DNA from: Erythrobacter sp.
Lineage (GTDB): Bacteria > Pseudomonadota > Alphaproteobacteria > Sphingomonadales > Sphingomonadaceae
NCBI GenBank assembly: GCA_023653115.1
Contig: JAMNXO010000008.1
Coordinates: 1-64,000, forward strand
Reading direction: 5' to 3'
Length of the DNA stretch: 64,000 nucleotides
A model generated the notes under the pieces. That model was not told the origin of the DNA. It was given only the letters and a program-made list of their open reading frames with translations, and made no database searches. The first letter of the stretch is position 1. Every line of letters starts with the position of its first letter. This document shows, one piece after another, positions 1-9,248 of this stretch. Both the position numbers and the translations under genes were made by a program.

Positions 1-28
1 CACCCTGTCCGCCACCCTCCCTCCGCGA

Positions 29-56
29 TTGACACGCCCCCTGCGTGGGATAGGTT
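29..56 (+). promoter_or_regulatory. Putative sigma-70 promoter of the LprI-like gene
   Basis: A perfect -35 hexamer TTGACA (29-34) is followed after 16 bases by TAGGTT (51-56) as a weak -10. The predicted start near base 63 leaves a short leader that holds a GAGGGG ribosome binding site (67-72), six bases before the ATG at 79. Inferred from sequence only. Confidence 0.5.
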
Positions 57-78
57 TCGTGCAACCGAGGGGTGTTCC

Positions 79-657
79 ATGTCTTTTGTCCTTGCTGCAT
101 CATCGTTGCTCGCGCTCGCGCAGGCCGCACCTGCCAGCGTTCCACCACCGATCGAGCAGTCCAGTGCCGATTGCGCGCGGCCGGTCTATGCTTCCGATAT
201 GCTGGTGTGCGGCGATAGCGATTTGCGCAGGCTTGATGCCCAGCTGGCCGATTTTGTCCGCCGCGCGCCGCTCGAAGCGACGGCGCTGATCGAAAGCGAC
301 ACCGCCTGGTTCAAACGCCGCAGCCGCTGCGCCTTTGCCGCTGACCATCGGGCTTGCCTTGCTGCGGCTTACGAGGAGCGCCTCACAGTGCGCGTTGCTC
401 TGGTCTCTTCGCCGGAGACAGGCGGCAAGGTGGCGATCTGCAAAGGCACGCAGCCGCTGGCGGGCGTTTTGCTGACCTCGGTTTCGGACGCGCCAATCCT
501 GCTGATCCGTGACGCCGCATCGGGCAAGGGGATCGGCGTGGCGCTGGCTCCGGCGGCCAAGAATGCTGCGTGGCAGCCTTTTGCCAGCGTGACGCGCAAG
601 GGCAAGCGGATGCGCATTGCGACATTGGGCGGCGACAGCTGGCAATGCCGCGCCTGA
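79..657 (+). CDS. Secreted LprI-like (DUF1311-type) protein
   Basis: The protein has 192 aa. It starts with a cleavable signal peptide (hydrophobic stretch 3-16, likely cut after AQA near residue 17). Residues about 30-110 carry the cysteine and tryptophan pattern of LprI/DUF1311 domains: paired Cys around a leucine-rich helix (LRRLDAQL), an AW..R...C segment and a following ACLAAAYEER helix. LprI proteins are small exported proteins, some of which inhibit lysozyme; the rest of the chain (110-192) is a beta-rich tail I do not recognise. The start is supported by GAGGGG six bases upstream. It converges with the methyltransferase gene, whose stop lies 9 bases downstream. Export is well supported; the exact function is not known. 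Confidence 0.6.
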   Translation: MSFVLAASSLLALAQAAPASVPPPIEQSSADCARPVYASDMLVCGDSDLRRLDAQLADFVRRAPLEATALIESDTAWFKRRSRCAFAADHRACLAAAYEERLTVRVALVSSPETGGKVAICKGTQPLAGVLLTSVSDAPILLIRDAASGKGIGVALAPAAKNAAWQPFASVTRKGKRMRIATLGGDSWQCRA

Positions 658-666
658 ACCGCGCTA

Positions 667-1521
667 TCAGGCGTGGGCGCTGACCAGCCAGGCCTTGCAC
701 CCCAGCATCACGCCCTCGCCCTCGACGTAACGTGCGGTGAACAGGTCGACGAGATCGGCGCGCGCCGCATCACGGACCGCCGCGCCTGCCTCGTCCAGCA
801 CACGGCCGACTGCCATCGAGGTCAGCACGAAATCGGTCGCCGCGACTGGTGACGCGCCCGGCCCGCCGACCGGTTGACGGCCCTCGTAGGGCAGCACGTC
901 CATGCCGATGAAGCCGGCACTGGTCAGCACCTCTTCAAGATAGGTCAGATCCTCGAACGCGAACGGCCCCGGGGCACGCGGGACGGCAGGCGCGATCTCG
1001 ACATGGCGGCGCACCACGCCCATCACCTCCATCATCCACAGATTGTTCCGGGGGTTGGCCCAGACCGCCAGATCGATCCGCGCGCCGGGTTTCAGCATCG
1101 CCTTGAGGTTGGTGAAGGCAGGCACAGGGGCTTCGAAAAACATCGAGCCGAAACGCGAGAACAGCCGGTCAAACGGCGGCGTCTCGAGGCTGGCGGTGGC
1201 CGCATCGGCGCACACGAAGCGTGCGCTGCTGCCCGCCCCTGCCGCGCGCTGCCGCGCCCGCTCGATCAGCATTGGCGCAACATCAAGGCCAAGCGCCGCG
1301 CCTTGCGGCCCGACCAGTTCGGCAATCGCCAAGGTCGTCGCCCCGCCGCCGCAGCCCAGATCCAGCACGCGCTCGCCCGGTGTGTAGGCCGCGCGGGCCA
1401 GCAGCGCCGCGCCGATGGGCGCGATCATGCCCTCGAACCGATCGAGACTGGCGAGCCAGCGCGCACCCATCTCGCCGGCCCAATCCTCGCCCTTCAGCGC
1501 TTCGGGTGCCCTCTCGGTCAT
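667..1521 (-). CDS. Class I SAM-dependent methyltransferase
   Basis: The protein has 284 aa and a Rossmann-type methyltransferase fold. Motif I is VLDLGCGGGATT (residues 52-63), followed by an acidic strand end (GLDVAPMLIERAR) and a CADA motif that would contact the adenine of SAM. The C-terminal half resembles ubiquinone/sterol-type small-molecule methyltransferases, but the substrate cannot be read from sequence. It is the last gene of the pdhC-thioesterase-lpdA operon, with only 9 bases between its ATG and the lpdA stop, so it is very probably co-transcribed with pyruvate dehydrogenase components. No direct functional link to the complex is established. Confidence 0.75.
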   Translation of the reverse strand: MTERAPEALKGEDWAGEMGARWLASLDRFEGMIAPIGAALLARAAYTPGERVLDLGCGGGATTLAIAELVGPQGAALGLDVAPMLIERARQRAAGAGSSARFVCADAATASLETPPFDRLFSRFGSMFFEAPVPAFTNLKAMLKPGARIDLAVWANPRNNLWMMEVMGVVRRHVEIAPAVPRAPGPFAFEDLTYLEEVLTSAGFIGMDVLPYEGRQPVGGPGASPVAATDFVLTSMAVGRVLDEAGAAVRDAARADLVDLFTARYVEGEGVMLGCKAWLVSAHA

Positions 1522-1530
1522 GGCGAATCC

Positions 1531-2952
1531 TTAGAAGTGCAGCGCCCGCCCGTAAGCGTCGAGCACGCTTTCGTGCATCATCTCGCTCAAGGTGGGGTGC
1601 GGGAAGATCGTCTGCATCAGCTCGGCCTCGGTGGTTTCAAGCACCTTGCCGACCGTGTAGCCCTGGATCAGCTCGGTCACTTCGGCGCCGACCATATGCG
1701 CGCCGAGCAGTTCGCCGGTCTTCGCATCGAAGATCGTCTTGATGAAGCCCTCGGCCTCGCCCAGCGCGATCGCCTTGCCATTGCCGATGAAGGGGAAGTT
1801 GCCGATCTTGAGGTCGTAGCCAGCTTCCTTGGCCTTGGCTTCGGTAAGACCCACGCTGGCGACCTGCGGGTGGCAATAGGTGCAGCCCGGAATGGCCAGG
1901 CGATTGAGCGGGTGCGGGTGGACTTCGGTGTTGCCGAGTTCCTGCGCGATGGCCTCGGCGCAGGTCACGCCTTCGTGGCTCGCCTTGTGCGCCAGCCACG
2001 GGCCGGGGGTGCAGTCGCCGATCGCCCACAAGCCCTTGGTCTTGGTGCGGCCATAGGGATCGATCTGGATGAAGCCGCGATCCATGTCGGCAAGGCCGTC
2101 GATGCCGATATTCTCGGTATTGGGGACGATACCGATGGCGACGATCACATGGGTGAAGTCGCTGGTGGCGGCATTGCCCGACTTGTCCTTGATGGTGGCG
2201 GTGATGCCTGCGTCACTCACCTTGATGGCGTCCACACCCGCGCCGGTCATGATGTTGATGCCCTGCTTGCGCAGCGACTTTTCGAGGAAGGTCGAGACAT
2301 CGGCGTCCTCCACCGGAACGATCCGGTCGAGCATTTCAACCACGGTCACATCCGAACCGAGGTCGTTGTAGAAGCTGGCGAACTCGATCCCGATTGCGCC
2401 TGATCCAATCACCAGCAGCTTGGCCGGAAGTTCGGTCGGAGTCATCGCATGGCGATAGGTCCACACGCGCTTGCCGTCAGCGGGGGCAAAGGTCAGATCG
2501 CGGGCGCGCGCGCCGGTGGCGACGATGATGTGCTTGGCGGTGAGAGCTTCCTCTGCCCCGGAGCCAGCAGGGTCGCCCTTCACCGTGAGGCTGTTTGCGC
2601 CCGTCAGCGTGCCGGTGCCCATGTGCACCGTGATCTTGTTCTTCTTCATCAGGTGTCCAATGCCCTGATTAAGCTGCTTGGCGACCCCGCGGCTGCGCTT
2701 GACGATGGCTGCAAGGTCCGCCTCGATCCCTTGCGCCACGAGGCCGTAATCGCCTGCGTGCTGCATATAGTGGAAGATCTCGGCCGAGCGCAGCATCGCC
2801 TTGGTCGGGATGCAACCCCAGTTGAGGCAGATGCCTCCGAGGTTCTCGCGCTCGACAATCGCGGTCTTGAGCCCGAGCTGCGCGCAGCGGATCGCCGCGA
2901 CATAGCCGCCGGGGCCGGAACCCAACACGATCACGTCATAGTCATTTGCCAT
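1531..2952 (-). CDS. lpdA: Dihydrolipoyl dehydrogenase (E3)
   Basis: This is the flavoprotein that reoxidises dihydrolipoyl groups of 2-oxoacid dehydrogenase complexes with NAD+. The chain has 473 aa. It shows the FAD dinucleotide motif GSGPGG (11-16), the redox pair in CLNWGC (Cys42/Cys47), a second nucleotide-binding motif (GSGAIGIEFA) and the C-terminal HPTLSE motif that carries the active-site base. I chose the ATG at 2952 (MANDYD), although another in-frame ATG lies three codons upstream at 2961; both overlap the end of the thioesterase gene. Position directly downstream of pdhC makes it the E3 of pyruvate dehydrogenase, although it may also serve the other oxoacid complexes. Confidence 0.95.
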   Translation of the reverse strand: MANDYDVIVLGSGPGGYVAAIRCAQLGLKTAIVERENLGGICLNWGCIPTKAMLRSAEIFHYMQHAGDYGLVAQGIEADLAAIVKRSRGVAKQLNQGIGHLMKKNKITVHMGTGTLTGANSLTVKGDPAGSGAEEALTAKHIIVATGARARDLTFAPADGKRVWTYRHAMTPTELPAKLLVIGSGAIGIEFASFYNDLGSDVTVVEMLDRIVPVEDADVSTFLEKSLRKQGINIMTGAGVDAIKVSDAGITATIKDKSGNAATSDFTHVIVAIGIVPNTENIGIDGLADMDRGFIQIDPYGRTKTKGLWAIGDCTPGPWLAHKASHEGVTCAEAIAQELGNTEVHPHPLNRLAIPGCTYCHPQVASVGLTEAKAKEAGYDLKIGNFPFIGNGKAIALGEAEGFIKTIFDAKTGELLGAHMVGAEVTELIQGYTVGKVLETTEAELMQTIFPHPTLSEMMHESVLDAYGRALHF

Positions 2953-3352
2953 TGGTATCATCCTTGGGGAGGAGCAGTGCGGGCGGCGCAGACAGCGCCC
3001 GAGGGCGGCCGTCCTCGCCGATCAGAACAAATTTGAAGGTGCCGCGCGCGACCAGTGTGGTGGCCTCGCTATTACGCTCACGCGCTATAGCCTCGGCGGC
3101 AATGGTGAGCGAGGTGGTGCCGGTGGCTACACACTCGCAATAGACGCTGAGTTCATCGCCCACCGCCATCGCGCCGGGAAAAGCGAAGTCGGTTGCGGAG
3201 ACCACCACCGCCTTGCCCTGCCCCACGCGGCTCGCAAGCGAGCCAGCGCCCAGCGCCATCTGCGCCATCAGCCACCCGCCGAACACTCCGCCATAGGGAT
3301 TGGTGTCGGCGGGCATGGCGGTTGCCCTGATTGTCAACTCGCCGGAGGGCAT
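2942..3352 (-). CDS. Hotdog-fold acyl-CoA thioesterase
   Basis: The 136-aa protein has the single hotdog domain of YciA/Acot-type acyl-CoA thioesterases: an early NPYGGVFGGWLMAQM helix with the asparagine and glycines that line the active site, a DFAFPGAMAVGDEL strand-turn and a C-terminal FKFVLI strand. It would hydrolyse acyl-CoA to free acid plus CoA in the cytoplasm. The gene sits between pdhC (4-base gap) and lpdA (11-base overlap with the chosen lpdA start), so all three are translated from one message. A role in controlling CoA or acyl-CoA pools around pyruvate dehydrogenase is my inference; chain-length preference is unknown. Confidence 0.85.
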   Translation of the reverse strand: MPSGELTIRATAMPADTNPYGGVFGGWLMAQMALGAGSLASRVGQGKAVVVSATDFAFPGAMAVGDELSVYCECVATGTTSLTIAAEAIARERNSEATTLVARGTFKFVLIGEDGRPRALSAPPALLLPKDDTNGK

Positions 3353-3356
3353 GGCC

Positions 3357-4787
3357 TTAGACCACCAGCCCCATCGGGTTCTCGCACAGCTGCTTGATCG
3401 CCTCCATCAGCTGCGCGCCGTCCGCGCCGTCGATGGCGCGGTGGTCGAAGCTGCCGGTGGCGCTCATGACGGTTGCGGGGACGATCTGGCCGTCCTCGAC
3501 CCACGGGCGCTGCTCGCCCGCGCCGACTGCGAGGATCATCGCTTGCGGCGGGTTGATCACTGCGTCGAACTGCTTGGTGCCGAACATCCCGAGGTTCGAA
3601 AGGCTCGCCGTGCCGCCCTGGAATTCGTGCGGTTGCAGCTTGCCGTCCTTGGCCTTGCCCGCCAGCGCCTTCATCTCCGTGCTGATCTCGGCGAGGCCCT
3701 TGCGGCCTGCATCGCGGATGATCGGGGTGATGAGGCCCGAAGGCGCGGCCACTGCGACCGAGATATCCTGCCGCGTGAACTGCAGCAGCGTATCGCCCTG
3801 GAAGCTGACATTGCACTTGGGCACGCGCTGCAGCGCGCGGGCGAGCGCCTTGATCAGGAGATCGTTGACCGACAGCTTCACGCCGTCAGCCTCAAGGCTC
3901 TTGTTCAATTCACCGCGCAGCTTCAGCAGCGCGTCGAGCCGGATGTCGACGGTGAGGTAGATGTGCGGAATGGTCTGCTTGGCCTCGGTCAGGCGGCGGG
4001 CGATGACCTTGCGGACATTGTTGAGCTTCTGCACCTCGTAAGGCGCATCGAGATCGCCGCCGAGGCTGGGTACGACAACCGGGGCGGAAGCTGCGACTGG
4101 TGCAACGGGCGCCGAAGCCGCCGCAGCCGGGGCCGGAGCAGCCGCGCCGGGCGTGAAGCCCTCGACATCTTCCTTGACGATCCGTCCATTGGGGCCGGTG
4201 CCCTTGACCAGCGCCAGATCAATTCCCTTGTCCGCCGCAATCCGCTTGGCGAGCGGCGATGCGATGACGCGGGCGCCCGAAGCCGCCACCGGCGCAGCCG
4301 CAGGCGCGGCAGGCGCAGAGGGCGCTGCCGGAGGGACCGGCGTGGCCGAACCGCCGCCCGCCACAATCGCGGACTCGACATCTTCCTTGGTGATCTTGCC
4401 CTTGGGACCGGTGCCGGTGATGCCCGCCAGATCGATGCCGTTCACTTCAGCCAGCTTCTTTGCGGTCGGAGTCGCGGCGGGGCCATCGGCTGCGGGCGCA
4501 GGTGCGGGAGCGGGTGCCGCAGCAGGCGCAGGCGCGGCTTCCTCGCCCTCCACCGTCAGCCGTGCGATCACTGCGCCGACCTTCACGTTCTCGCTGCCTT
4601 CCGGCACCAGAATCTCGGCAATCACGCCTTCATCGACAGCTTCGAATTCCATCGTCGCCTTGTCGGTTTCGATCTCGGCCATCACGTCGCCCGAGGCCAC
4701 CGTGTCCCCGACCTTGACGAGCCAGCGCGCAAGCGTGCCCTCCTCCATGGTGGGCGACAAAGCCGGCATCCTGATTTCCAAGGCCAT
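3357..4787 (-). CDS. pdhC: Pyruvate dehydrogenase E2 (dihydrolipoyl acetyltransferase)
   Basis: The 476-aa E2 core transfers acetyl groups from lipoyl-lysine to CoA. Domains: one lipoyl domain (1-80, lipoylated Lys43 in ETDKAT), an Ala/Pro linker, then two consecutive peripheral subunit-binding domains (about 105-138 and 172-210, each ending in GTGPxG+I.KEDVE), another Ala/Pro linker, and the catalytic domain (245-476) with DHRAIDG (His449, Asp453). Most E2 proteins carry a single binding domain, so the tandem arrangement is unusual. The frame remains open 52 codons upstream, but the ATG at 4787 gives the canonical [17 protein letters not shown] start and leaves the divergent stress-protein gene free. 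First gene of the operon; E1 genes are not in the window. Confidence 0.95.
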   Translation of the reverse strand: MALEIRMPALSPTMEEGTLARWLVKVGDTVASGDVMAEIETDKATMEFEAVDEGVIAEILVPEGSENVKVGAVIARLTVEGEEAAPAPAAAPAPAPAPAADGPAATPTAKKLAEVNGIDLAGITGTGPKGKITKEDVESAIVAGGGSATPVPPAAPSAPAAPAAAPVAASGARVIASPLAKRIAADKGIDLALVKGTGPNGRIVKEDVEGFTPGAAAPAPAAAASAPVAPVAASAPVVVPSLGGDLDAPYEVQKLNNVRKVIARRLTEAKQTIPHIYLTVDIRLDALLKLRGELNKSLEADGVKLSVNDLLIKALARALQRVPKCNVSFQGDTLLQFTRQDISVAVAAPSGLITPIIRDAGRKGLAEISTEMKALAGKAKDGKLQPHEFQGGTASLSNLGMFGTKQFDAVINPPQAMILAVGAGEQRPWVEDGQIVPATVMSATGSFDHRAIDGADGAQLMEAIKQLCENPMGLVV

Positions 4788-4933
4788 GATCCGCGATACT
4801 CCCGTAAACGATACGCCTGCGTTCTCTGGCCAATTCCCTAGCGGCGGGCAAGGCCCAGAATGGCTGATAGGTGCCGGGACTTGCCAATCCATACGAATGC
4901 ATTGATACCGCGCCGGGGAACAGGGCTGAGACA

Positions 4934-5386
4934 ATGCGCACATTTCTGGTCATCATCGACGAGAGCGAAGAGGCGCTGGCCGCGCTGCGCTATGCCGCGC
5001 GCCGGGCCGCGGCGGTGGGCGGCGCGGTGCATCTGCTGGCTCTGGTGCCGCAGCAGAACTTCAGCGCCTTTGGTGCGGTGCAAGCCACCATCGAGGCCGA
5101 GGCGCGTGATCGCGCGGAGATGCTCGCCCACGGTGTCGCAGGCAATCTGCTCGCCGAAAGCGGGATCATGCCGACCATCTCGGTCAAGATCGGCAACGGG
5201 CAGAAGATCGTCAGCGAATTCCTCGCCGAACACGAGGAAGTCGCCGCGCTGGTGCTGGGCGCGGCCAAGGGTGCTGCCCCCGGCCCGCTGGTGACGCACT
5301 TCTCGGCCGCGGCGGGCACCCTGCCCTGCCCGCTTTACATCATCCCCGCCGATTACGACGAGGCCGGACACGCGCTCCACGTCTAG
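4934..5386 (+). CDS. Universal stress protein family (UspA-like)
   Basis: The 150-aa protein begins [21 protein letters not shown], the typical first strand and helix of the USP alpha/beta fold, and ends with a LVLGAAKG...PCPLYIIP segment resembling the G(2x)G(9x)G(S/T) nucleotide-binding loop, though the glycine pattern is relaxed, so ATP binding is uncertain. I chose the ATG at 4934 rather than a possible ATG at 4871, because the extra 21 residues do not look like a USP start. It is divergent from pdhC across 146 bases and converges with rnr (11 bases apart). Role in stress physiology is by family only. Confidence 0.8.
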   Translation: MRTFLVIIDESEEALAALRYAARRAAAVGGAVHLLALVPQQNFSAFGAVQATIEAEARDRAEMLAHGVAGNLLAESGIMPTISVKIGNGQKIVSEFLAEHEEVAALVLGAAKGAAPGPLVTHFSAAAGTLPCPLYIIPADYDEAGHALHV

Positions 5387-5397
5387 TCAGCGTCCGC

Positions 5398-7698
5398 CTA
5401 CTTCTTGCGGCCCTGATGGCGGATATTGCCCGGCCGTCCGCGCTGGCCGACCATGAACTTGCCCGCCTTCTTGGGCGGCCCGCCCGCACCGTGGCGAGGG
5501 CCATCCGGACGCACCCCGCGGGGCTCGATCGCGCCAGGCTTGGCATCGGGCAAGGCGAACTTGAGCGCGCCGGTGAGCGCATTGGATTCGGCCAACCGCA
5601 GCTTCAACCGATCACCGCTGGCATAGATCGTCCCGCTGTCGCTGCCGACCAAGGCCTGCGCCGCCTCATCATAGCGGAAATATTCGTTGCCGAGCGTGGA
5701 GATCGGCACGAGGCCGTCTCCGCCCAATCCGACGATGGTGGCAAAGAAGCCGAAGCTCTGCACCCCGGTGATGCGCGTGTCGAACACCTCGCCCACACGC
5801 GCCGAAAGCCAGGCGGCGACGTAGCGATCAATCGTATCGCGCTCGGCCTCCATCGCGCGGCGTTCGGTCTGGCTGATTGCGTCCGAGACCTGTTGCAGGC
5901 TGGCGCGGTCGCGATCCGATAGCCCGGTGGCAGGCGGCAGCGATCCCGGCGGCGCGGGCTGTTCCAGCTTATAGGCATCCACCAGCGCGCGGTGGACCAG
6001 CAGATCGGCATAGCGCCGGATCGGCGAGGTGAAGTGGGCGTAGGAGCCGAGGCTCAGGCCGAAATGCCCGGCATTGGCGGGGCCGTAATAGGCCTGCGTC
6101 TGGCTGCGCAGCACCGCTTCCATCACCAGCGCCTTTTCGGCCTCGTCGGTGACGTCTTTGAGCATCCGGTTGAACAGGCCCGGCGTCACCACCTGCCCCA
6201 GCGCCAGCTTCTTTCCCATCGTGGCGAGATAATCGCGCAGCGCGATCAGCTTCTCGCGGCTCGGCGGTTCGTGGACGCGGTAGACCACCGGCGCGGTCTT
6301 CGCCTCCAGTGCCTTGGCTGCGGCGACGTTGGCGGCGATCATGAAATCCTCGACCACGCGGTGCGCATCGAGCCGTTCGCGGATCGCGATTTCGGCGATC
6401 TGGCCCTTCTCGTTAAGCACCACGCGGCGTTCGGGCAGTTCGAGTTCGAGCGGATCGCGGGCATGGCGGGCCGCAGAAAGCGCCTTCCAGGCCTCCCACA
6501 GATGCGCGAGATGTTCGGGCGGGCTGCCGCTATCGACGGCCTTCTGCGCGTCCTCATAGGCGATGTTGTGTGCAATCCGCACCAGCGCCCGGGTGAAGCG
6601 GAAGCTGCTGACCTTGCCATCGCCGTTGATGTGCAGGTGGCAGGCCATGGCGGCGCGGTCCACGCCTTCCTTCAGCGAGCACACGTCAGCGCTCAGCACT
6701 TCGGGCAGCATCGGCACCACGCGGTCGGGGAAGTAGACCGAGTTGCCGCGCTTGCGCGCCTCGCGGTCCAGCGCAGAGCCGGGGCGGACGTAGAAGCTGA
6801 CATCGGCAATCGCGACGACCGCGTTGAACCCGCCCTGCCCGTCGGGCTCGGCCCAGATGGCATCGTCATGATCGCGCGCGTCGGCGGGATCGATAGCAAC
6901 AATCGGCAGATGCCGTAGGTCTTCCCGGGTCTTTTCGGAGAGCTTGAGCTTGGCTGACCGGGGTGCTTCCTCGAGCGTCTCTTCGGGGAAGATATGCGGG
7001 ATGCCGTGCTTGGCAATCGCGATCAGGCTGAAGCTCTTGGGCGCGAGCGGATCGCCGACAACCTCGATCACCTTGACGCCCGCACGTTCAGAGCGGCCGA
7101 CGCGTTCGGCGATCACCAGTTGGCCGGCTTCGGCCTCGCCGCGATCGGCAATCGGGGTGGACTGGCGCACGCGCTTGTCGACGGGGGCGAGCCACGCCTT
7201 GCCGGTCTTGTCGATCTCGACCACGCCCATCAGCCCCTCGGTGCGCGAGGGCAGCTTCTTCATCGAATGTGCGATCCAGCCTGTTTCCGTTTCCTCGGTG
7301 CGGGCGAGGATACGGTCGCCGCGCTTGAGCGCAGGCGGACGTTTTACTCCGGGGCGCGGGCGCGGTTCGCGGATGGTGAGGCGCGGCGGCTTGCCGGGGG
7401 CCTCGGGATCCCAATTGTCCGGCTCGGCGATCAAATCCCCGTCTTCAAGCCCCACGATCTTGAGGGTGGTCACCTTGGGCACTCCGCCCATCCGGTGGAA
7501 GGCGCTTTTCTTGCCGTCGATCAATCCGTCCTCGGCCATGTCCTTGAGCAAGGCCTTCAGTTTGATCTTCTCCTGCCCCTTCAGCCCGAAGGCCTTGGCG
7601 ATCTCGCGCTTGCCTGCGGGAATATCGGAGGACTGGATGAAGTCGAGCACCTGTTGGGCGCTGGGCATACCTTGCGGCAGTTTGGGGGGCTTGGGCAT
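5398..7698 (-). CDS. rnr: Ribonuclease R
   Basis: This is a 3'-5' processive exoribonuclease of the RNB family that degrades structured RNA. The 766-aa chain has an N-terminal winged-helix-like region (1-70), cold-shock-type OB domains (about 80-235), the RNB catalytic domain with the metal-binding IDPADARDHDDA motif (about 268-279), an S1 domain (about 625-710) and a basic glycine-rich tail ending in RHQGRKK. The length fits the family. A strong ribosome binding site (GGGGAGGGG) lies directly before the ATG. The upstream gap towards the M28 gene holds an inverted REP-like repeat. Confidence 0.95.
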   Translation of the reverse strand: MPKPPKLPQGMPSAQQVLDFIQSSDIPAGKREIAKAFGLKGQEKIKLKALLKDMAEDGLIDGKKSAFHRMGGVPKVTTLKIVGLEDGDLIAEPDNWDPEAPGKPPRLTIREPRPRPGVKRPPALKRGDRILARTEETETGWIAHSMKKLPSRTEGLMGVVEIDKTGKAWLAPVDKRVRQSTPIADRGEAEAGQLVIAERVGRSERAGVKVIEVVGDPLAPKSFSLIAIAKHGIPHIFPEETLEEAPRSAKLKLSEKTREDLRHLPIVAIDPADARDHDDAIWAEPDGQGGFNAVVAIADVSFYVRPGSALDREARKRGNSVYFPDRVVPMLPEVLSADVCSLKEGVDRAAMACHLHINGDGKVSSFRFTRALVRIAHNIAYEDAQKAVDSGSPPEHLAHLWEAWKALSAARHARDPLELELPERRVVLNEKGQIAEIAIRERLDAHRVVEDFMIAANVAAAKALEAKTAPVVYRVHEPPSREKLIALRDYLATMGKKLALGQVVTPGLFNRMLKDVTDEAEKALVMEAVLRSQTQAYYGPANAGHFGLSLGSYAHFTSPIRRYADLLVHRALVDAYKLEQPAPPGSLPPATGLSDRDRASLQQVSDAISQTERRAMEAERDTIDRYVAAWLSARVGEVFDTRITGVQSFGFFATIVGLGGDGLVPISTLGNEYFRYDEAAQALVGSDSGTIYASGDRLKLRLAESNALTGALKFALPDAKPGAIEPRGVRPDGPRHGAGGPPKKAGKFMVGQRGRPGNIRHQGRKK

Positions 7699-7711
7699 AC
7701 CCCTCCCCTAC

Positions 7712-7802
7712 CCGTTCGCCCTGAGCTTGTCGAAGGGCTGCATTCCACTTTTTGTTTCCGGGCAGAGGAAATGCAGTGCTTGGACAAGCTCAGCACGAAC
7801 GG
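7712..7802. repeat. REP-like inverted repeat pair
   Basis: Two 34-36 base arms face each other: the left arm reads CCGTTCGCCCTGAGCTTGTC and continues CGAAGGGCTGCATT, the right arm is its near-perfect reverse complement ending in ACGAACGG at 7802. The pair can fold into a long cruciform or RNA hairpin in the gap between the M28 gene and rnr. The core CTGAGCTTGTCGAAG recurs at 25399-25430 and 31072-31163. Such elements are common between genes in sphingomonads; they could act as transcript-end hairpins. Confidence 0.85.
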
Positions 7803-7811
7803 AATTGATGA

Positions 7812-9212
7812 TTATTCCTTCGCCACCGGCTCGTAAGCACCGCCCGGCACCGCACTGGCGACGGGCGAGCAATAGCTTCCTTCCGGTGTCCATGCGCAAG
7901 ACGCCACGCCAAACAGCCAGTCATCGCCGCGCACCGCCTTGACCGTGCTGAATTCGCGGCCCTTGGCGGCGGCCTCGGTGTTGGCACTGATAGGGCCGTC
8001 GATATAGGTCAGCGTCACATCGCCGCCCCACTCGGGCTGATCGGTCCGCCGCGAGGCGACTGCGTAAAGCGATGCGCCGGGCACCGCTGTCCACTTGATC
8101 TCGGTATCCACCCGCACCGCTGCATCCACTGTCACCTTGGGCGGCATCGGCGCGCGCGCGAGGGCGTCAAGCGCGCGCACATTCAGTTTGGTCACGCCGG
8201 CGAGATAGGCGAAGTCCATTTCCTCGATAGTGTCACCGTAAAACACGCCGTCTTCGGTGCGGATGTCCTGATGCTGGTGATCATAATCCTCGACCCCCAC
8301 GGAGAAGCGGATCGCGGGGTAGCCCTTTTGCAGGAACGGCACCTGATCCCCGCCACGGCCCATGCGATCGGTGCGCCAGATCTGGCGGACCTGCAGTTCC
8401 TCAGGGGTTTTGCTGGCAAGGCCCGCGACCCAGCGCGAGAGGTTGCGTGAGGGCGTATCATTCTCGCCGCCGAAACGGGTTTGCGCGGCGCGCAGCTGAT
8501 CGGTCAGATCGGCGCGCGGGCCCTCGGAAAAGACGCGCACCACCTTGGGCTCGCAATAGCCGTCCTTGCCACAGGAATTGCCGACAATGTCATTGTTGAG
8601 CACCGCCTTGACGGTGAAACCCTGAGCCGCGGCCCAATCGGCCAGGATGCGCCCGCCGAACAGGCCCTGCTCTTCGCCCGAAAGCAGGGCGTAGATGATG
8701 GTGCTGGGATATTTGGTGCCAGACAGCACCCGCGCCGATTCCAGCACCAGCGCGCTGCCCGAACCATCGTCGTTCGCGCCCGGCGCATCGGAGGTGAAAT
8801 CGAGCGCATCACTCACGCGGCTGTCGATATGACCCTGCACGATCACGACTTCGTTCGGCCGCTCGGTGCCGCGCTGGATCGCAACCGCATTGCGCACCAG
8901 TGTGGCAACCGGAATGCGGCGCGCATCGGGCTGGATCACTTCGCCAACGGGCAGCACTTCAAGGCACCCACCGCACTCGGCGCCAATGCGCTTGAACTCG
9001 TCCAGCGCCCAGTTCACCGCCGCGCCGATGCCGCGCTTGGGATCGTCCTGCGATGACAAGGTGTGACGCGTGCCGAAGCTGACGAGCTTGGCGACATCCT
9101 TATTCAGCCGGTCTGCAGAGACCTGATCAGCGGGGTGAGGAGCCGGAGCGTTCTGGGCCGAAAGCGGGGCAGCAACGAGGCAGGCGGCGAGCAGCAGAGC
9201 GTGTTTGATCAT
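7812..9212 (-). CDS. Secreted M28-family zinc aminopeptidase
   Basis: The 466-aa protein has a Sec signal peptide (MIKHALLLAACLVAAPLSAQ) and an M28 co-catalytic zinc peptidase domain. The expected metal and catalytic residues are visible in order: His in GHIDSR, bridging Asp in GANDDGSGSA, catalytic/ligand Glu in GEEQGLFG, Asp in NNDIVGN and His in DYDHQHQD. A C-terminal domain of about 90 aa looks fibronectin-III-like and could aid substrate or surface binding. It should act in the periplasm or outside the cell, releasing N-terminal amino acids from peptides. It stands alone, 36 bases downstream of proS on the same strand. Confidence 0.88.
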   Translation of the reverse strand: MIKHALLLAACLVAAPLSAQNAPAPHPADQVSADRLNKDVAKLVSFGTRHTLSSQDDPKRGIGAAVNWALDEFKRIGAECGGCLEVLPVGEVIQPDARRIPVATLVRNAVAIQRGTERPNEVVIVQGHIDSRVSDALDFTSDAPGANDDGSGSALVLESARVLSGTKYPSTIIYALLSGEEQGLFGGRILADWAAAQGFTVKAVLNNDIVGNSCGKDGYCEPKVVRVFSEGPRADLTDQLRAAQTRFGGENDTPSRNLSRWVAGLASKTPEELQVRQIWRTDRMGRGGDQVPFLQKGYPAIRFSVGVEDYDHQHQDIRTEDGVFYGDTIEEMDFAYLAGVTKLNVRALDALARAPMPPKVTVDAAVRVDTEIKWTAVPGASLYAVASRRTDQPEWGGDVTLTYIDGPISANTEAAAKGREFSTVKAVRGDDWLFGVASCAWTPEGSYCSPVASAVPGGAYEPVAKE

Positions 9213-9248
9213 GCGCCCTGTCTGCCCGCCTGCCCGCGCAGACGCAAG

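Noticed and set aside
874..4841. Long plus-strand frames (about 510 codons each) opposite the pdhC-lpdA operon
   Set aside because: Shadows of well-supported genes; no ribosome binding site or family match.
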